A stretch of DNA of 64,000 nucleotides, taken from assembly GCA_041687015.1 (NCBI GenBank), contig JAWLCT010000013.1, positions 10,597-74,596 of the forward strand. The letters are read 5' to 3'. A program made the position numbers and the translations under genes. Each line of letters starts with the position of its first letter. Position 1 is the first letter of the stretch. A model generated the notes under the pieces. The model was not told where the DNA came from and did not search any database. It worked only from the letters and a program-made list of their open reading frames with translations. Source of the stretch: JALOAT01 sp041687015 (GTDB lineage Bacteria > Pseudomonadota > Gammaproteobacteria > Thiohalomonadales > Thiohalomonadaceae). This document shows, piece after piece, positions 61,169-64,000 of this stretch.

Positions 61169-61396
61169 GAAAAGCTTTGACCACGGGGAACACGGGGAAT
61201 ACGGGGAATACGGGGAATACGGGGAAGCACGGAGAACACGGGGGGAAGATGTTCTTCGAGGGTGTGGGGAGCGGCCTCAGGTCGCAATCCTGTAAGCGTC
61301 TGTCGCGACCTGAGCGCCGTTCGGCTCAAGATACTTTGGGAACTCCCATCGTTCTTCTCCCCGTGTTCCCCGTGTTCCCCGTGGTTTAGGCTTTTC
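61169..61396. repeat. Composite inverted-repeat element E10 between purF and metZ
   Basis: The left arm starts AAAAGCTTTGACCACGGGG, with five 9-bp units (CACGGGGAA twice, TACGGGGAA three times, 61182-61226). The right arm (61354-61396) reads TTCTCCCCGTGTTCCCCGTG, TTCCCCGTGGTTTAGGCTTTT. Between them is a different REP-like palindrome (61267-61321; GCGGCCTCAGGTCGC and CGCGACCTGAGCGCCG). This is the longest element and the one where the assembly broke. Confidence 0.9.
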
Positions 61397-61426
61397 CCAC
61401 CGCCAATGCGGTTCGTATATATTCAC

Positions 61427-61460
61427 AGCCTGCTCCTGCCAACGCCGGGCAGGCTTTTTT
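61427..61460 (+). terminator. Terminator-like hairpin upstream of metZ
   Basis: AGCCTGC and GCAGGCT form a 7-bp stem with a 15-nt loop followed by TTTTT, 19 bp before the metZ ATG. It could end transcription from purF or attenuate metZ. A TATAT-rich stretch at 61416-61423 just upstream could be a -10 region, which would place the hairpin in a very short leader. Confidence 0.6.
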
Positions 61461-61478
61461 GTGCCCGAGGGGGATAGG

Positions 61479-62657
61479 ATGATTGAGGACTGGAACGAGT
61501 ACGGGTTCGATACGCGTGCAGTGCGTGCGGGACAGCACCGTACGGCCGAGGGCGAGCACAGCGAGCCCATTTTCACCACGTCGAGCTTTGTGTACGGCAG
61601 CGCCGCGGAAGCGGCCGCCCGCTTTGCGGGCACCGAGCCGGGCAACGTCTATTCCCGCTTTACCAACCCCACGGTGCGCACCTTCGAGGAGCGGCTCGCC
61701 GCCCTGGAGGAGGGCGAGCGTTGCGTGGCCACCAGTTCCGGCATGGCGGCCATTCTTTCCACCTGCATGGCCCTGCTGCGCGCGGGGGATCACATCGTTG
61801 CCTCCCGCGGCCTGTTCGGCGCCACGGTGACGCTGTTCGACAACTACATGGCCAAGTTCGGCATCGCCACATCCTGGGTGCCGCTGACGGACCTCGCCGC
61901 CTGGGAGGCGGCCATCCGCCCCGAAACCAAACTGCTGTTCCTGGAAACACCTTCCAACCCGCTCATGGAAGTGGCCGACATCGAGGCATTGGCTGCCGTC
62001 GCCCATGCCCACGGTTGCCTCCTGGTCGTCGACAACTGCTTCTGTACCCCGGCCCTGCAGCGACCACTCGCGCTGGGGGCGGATATCGTCATCCACTCGG
62101 CGACCAAATACATCGACGGCCAAGGCCGCACCTTGGGCGGTGCCGTGGTGGGACGTGAAGAGGAAATGGCGCAGGTGTTCGCTTTTCTGCGCACCGCCGG
62201 TCCCAGCCTCAGCCCGTTCAATGCCTGGGTGATGTTGAAAGGCCTGGAAACCCTGAACCTGCGCATGCGCGCCCACAGTGAAAACGCGTTGACCCTGGCG
62301 CGTTGGCTGGAAACGCAACCCGGTGTAACGCGTGTGAACTACCCCGGTCTTGCCGCGCACCCGCAGCATGCGCTCGCTGCGCGCCAGCAGCGCGCCTTCG
62401 GCGGCGTGGTCTCCTTCGAAATGGCTGGCGGTCGCGAAGCGGCCTGGCGCCTCATCGACAACACGCGCCTCATTTCCATCACTGCCAATTTGGGCGATGC
62501 CAAAACCACCATCACACACCCGGCGACCACCACGCACGGCCGCCTGGCGCCGGAGAAACGCAGCGAAGCAGGCATCACCGAAGATCTCATCCGCATCTCC
62601 GTAGGCCTGGAAGACATCGAGGACATCAAGGCCGACCTCGCCCGGGGATTCAGGTAA
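61479..62657 (+). CDS. metZ: O-succinylhomoserine sulfhydrylase MetZ
   Basis: A protein of 392 residues of the Cys/Met PLP family. The PLP lysine is in DIVIHSATKYIDGQGRTLGG, and ATSSGMAAIL and NVYSRFTNPTV are family signatures. NFAG-type context and the gene order after purF match MetZ of Pseudomonas, which makes homocysteine directly with sulfide. ATG 61479 follows AGGGGGAT closely; a GTG six codons upstream lies in the hairpin tail. Confidence 0.92.
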   Translation: MIEDWNEYGFDTRAVRAGQHRTAEGEHSEPIFTTSSFVYGSAAEAAARFAGTEPGNVYSRFTNPTVRTFEERLAALEEGERCVATSSGMAAILSTCMALLRAGDHIVASRGLFGATVTLFDNYMAKFGIATSWVPLTDLAAWEAAIRPETKLLFLETPSNPLMEVADIEALAAVAHAHGCLLVVDNCFCTPALQRPLALGADIVIHSATKYIDGQGRTLGGAVVGREEEMAQVFAFLRTAGPSLSPFNAWVMLKGLETLNLRMRAHSENALTLARWLETQPGVTRVNYPGLAAHPQHALAARQQRAFGGVVSFEMAGGREAAWRLIDNTRLISITANLGDAKTTITHPATTTHGRLAPEKRSEAGITEDLIRISVGLEDIEDIKADLARGFR

Positions 62658-62666
62658 GGGCCGTTT

Positions 62667-62799
62667 ATGAACGCAAGCGGACTTAAAGGCAAAAAGCATT
62701 AACCACGGAGGTCACGGAGGAAAACACGAATTTCTCTTCTCCGTGGCCTCCGTGGTTCCGGCTTTTTCTTCCTGTCCCTTTATGTCCGCTGTCGTTCAT
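62667..62799. repeat. Nested inverted-repeat element E11 between metZ and can
   Basis: The inner element (62690-62767) has the left arm AAAAAGCATTAACCACGGAG, then GTCACGGAGG, and the right arm TCTCCGTGGCCTCCGTGGTT, CCGGCTTTTT. It is enclosed by a second inverted pair, ATGAACGCAAGCGGACTTAA (62667) and TTATGTCCGCTGTCGTTCAT (ending 62799), matching at about 20 of 23 positions. The whole 133 bp can fold into one long hairpin. Confidence 0.9.
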
Positions 62800-62837
62800 A
62801 TGCAGACGTTCTGACTTGCAGCCGAAGTGCTACTGCC

Positions 62838-63497
62838 ATGTGTGAAAAGTGCTCCCATCCCTTGCAGCATCTGCTGGACAACAATCGGCGCTGGGCCGAC
62901 GAAGTCACGCGGGACAATCCCGAGTTCTTTCCGGCGCTCGCCCGGCAGCAGACACCGGAATATTTGTGGATCGGCTGTGCCGACAGCCGGGTGCCGGCCA
63001 ATGAGCTACTCGGGCTGCTGCCGGGTGATGTGTTCGTGCACCGCAATGTGGCCAACGTGGTCGTGCACACCGACTTCAACTGCCTCACCGTGCTCCAGTA
63101 CGCGGTGGACGTGCTGCAGGTGAAGCACATCATCGTGTGCGGTCACTACGGCTGCGGCGGCGTAAAGGCGGCCATGGAGAAGAAGGACCACGGCCTGATC
63201 GACAACTGGCTGCGCAATATCAAGGACATCTACCACCAGTACGCCGACCGCATTGCGAAGCTGCCCAACGAAGAGGAACGCATGGACAAGCTCTGCGAAC
63301 TCAACGTGCGCGCGCAGGTGGGCAATGTGTGCCACACCACCATCGTGCAAAACGCCTGGGCGCGTGGCCAGAAGCTGTCGGTGCACGGCTGGATTTACGG
63401 CATCAAGGACGGCCTGCTGCGCGATCTCAACGTGAGTTTCAGTGGTTTGAACCAGATCCCCGAGGCCTACCGGATTTGGAATGACTGCCGCGACTGA
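62838..63497 (+). CDS. can: Beta-class carbonic anhydrase
   Basis: A protein of 219 residues. The zinc ligands are C47 and D49-R51 dyad partners in WIGCADSRVPANE, and the His and second Cys in IIVCGHYGCGGVKAAM. It interconverts CO2 and bicarbonate in the cytoplasm. Length and motifs match E. coli Can. The next gene overlaps its end by 17 bp. Confidence 0.95.
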   Translation: MCEKCSHPLQHLLDNNRRWADEVTRDNPEFFPALARQQTPEYLWIGCADSRVPANELLGLLPGDVFVHRNVANVVVHTDFNCLTVLQYAVDVLQVKHIIVCGHYGCGGVKAAMEKKDHGLIDNWLRNIKDIYHQYADRIAKLPNEEERMDKLCELNVRAQVGNVCHTTIVQNAWARGQKLSVHGWIYGIKDGLLRDLNVSFSGLNQIPEAYRIWNDCRD

Positions 63498-64000
63498 CGC
63501 GCGCAGGGCATTGCTGCAGATTTACCGCGCGGCGCTCGCGGCGGTGGATGGGCGCAGGCAGGTGCGCGCGTTTTTTGCGGCTCGCCAGCCGGTCCCGTAC
63601 CGCGTGGTCGCCATCGGCAAGGCTGCCGCGGCCATGACGCGTGGCGCCCTGGATGCGGGCGTGGTTGAGCGCGCACTGGTCATCACCAAGTACGGCCACG
63701 CCGACCGCCTTGCCGACGAGCGCATCACACGCTTGGAAGCGGGCCATCCGGTGCCCGATGAGGCCAGTCTCGCCGCGGGCAGCGCCCTGCTCGGGTTCAT
63801 CGCATCGGCGCCCGCGCAGCAACCCTTTCTGTTTCTCCTGTCCGGTGGCGCGTCCGCACTGGTGGAAGTGCTGCCCCAGGGCATGACGCTCGACGACTTG
63901 ATGCAGCTGAACAGCTGGCTGCTTGGGGCGGGGCTGGACATCGCCAGCATGAATCGCGTGCGCAAGCGGTTTTCGTGCATCAAGCAGGGGCGGCTTGCCT
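63481..64000 (+). CDS. Glycerate 2-kinase (DUF4147/MOFRL type), N-terminal part cut by window end
   Basis: The frame is open from ATG 63481 to the last base, giving 173 residues. The N-terminal DUF4147 pattern is visible: YRVVAIGKAAAAMTRGAL, GHPVPDEASLAAGSALLGFI, FLFLLSGGASALVEVLP and LGAGLDIASMNRVRKRFSCIK. The family phosphorylates glycerate to 2-phosphoglycerate. It overlaps can by 17 bp, so the two may be co-transcribed. The C-terminal MOFRL domain is outside the window. Confidence 0.88.
   Translation, partial: MTAATDARRALLQIYRAALAAVDGRRQVRAFFAARQPVPYRVVAIGKAAAAMTRGALDAGVVERALVITKYGHADRLADERITRLEAGHPVPDEASLAAGSALLGFIASAPAQQPFLFLLSGGASALVEVLPQGMTLDDLMQLNSWLLGAGLDIASMNRVRKRFSCIKQGRLA

Noticed and set aside
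60911..61208. Second partial purF end downstream of purF
   Set aside because: Same 99-bp overlap pattern around a 100-N spacer; not a gene fragment.
60978..61295. Short proteins with TGN/HGE tripeptide repeats encoded across the repeat elements
   Set aside because: The 9-bp units leave frames open by chance (three codons per unit). There is no ribosome site, and both strands give equivalent junk.
1..64000. Prophage, integrative element or restriction/defence island
   Set aside because: No integrase, phage structural, transposase, toxin-antitoxin or nuclease-system genes were recognised; the accessory-looking genes at 26-42 kb are scattered single genes with ordinary base composition.

Overview
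This 64 kb window comes from a motile, high-GC gammaproteobacterium. Two blocks of gene order support this. The first is the polar-flagellum/chemotaxis run flhG-fliA-cheY-cheZ-cheA-cheB-motC-motD-parA-like-cheW-like-cheW-DUF2802. The second is leuC-leuD-leuB-asd-usg-fimV-truA-trpF-trpB-trpA-accD-folC-dedD-cvpA-purF-metZ, an order familiar from Pseudomonas and relatives. I cannot place it below class with confidence; a Chromatiales/Ectothiorhodospirales-type lineage would fit. Three runs of exactly 100 N mark this as a scaffolded draft.

Layout. 1-9905 (+) is the chemotaxis/flagellar operon, mostly with overlapping stop/start codons. 10012-11720 (-) is fhlB-like and fliK. 11790-12644 is a membrane-anchored pentapeptide-repeat protein. 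12654-15197 holds the AmmeMemoRadiSam trio as two divergent arms. 15249-18235 holds mog, prmB and hemN. 18256-20078 holds a PAS protein and a lipoprotein. 20254-23808 is a thiol-redox neighbourhood (thioredoxin/CcdA-like fusion, CoA-disulfide reductase-rhodanese fusion, NTF2-like protein). 24026-26446 holds aroC and an MFS transporter. 26474-42729 is a mosaic of mostly single genes: GH13 amylase, DUF1835, M1 peptidase broken by a gap, ChaN-PDZ, DUF4112, alkA, an HpnE-like oxidoreductase, an orphan response regulator, DUF1579, a five-PAS diguanylate cyclase, a RemA-like protein, and LysR with a coupled helical protein. 43033-63497 is the long amino-acid/nucleotide biosynthesis run described above, ending in carbonic anhydrase and a glycerate 2-kinase cut by the window edge.

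The most unusual feature is a family of intergenic inverted-repeat elements. Their arms are built from 9-bp (or related) units such as CACGGGGAA or CACGGAGG, and they end in an A-run on one side and a T-run on the other. About a dozen copies occur, concentrated between consecutive genes of the leu-asd-usg-fimV and accD-folC-purF-metZ-can stretch, with single copies between cheA and cheB and before aroC. Unit sequence differs between copies but the two arms of one copy match each other. Several copies carry a nested REP-like palindrome between the arms, and in one of them the loop of that palindrome lies in the opposite orientation. Two of the three N-gaps fall inside these elements and are flanked by identical 99-bp sequences, so they are unmerged contig overlaps rather than missing DNA.

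I saw no rRNA, tRNA, CRISPR array, transposase or integrase, but this was by eye and small RNAs could be missed.
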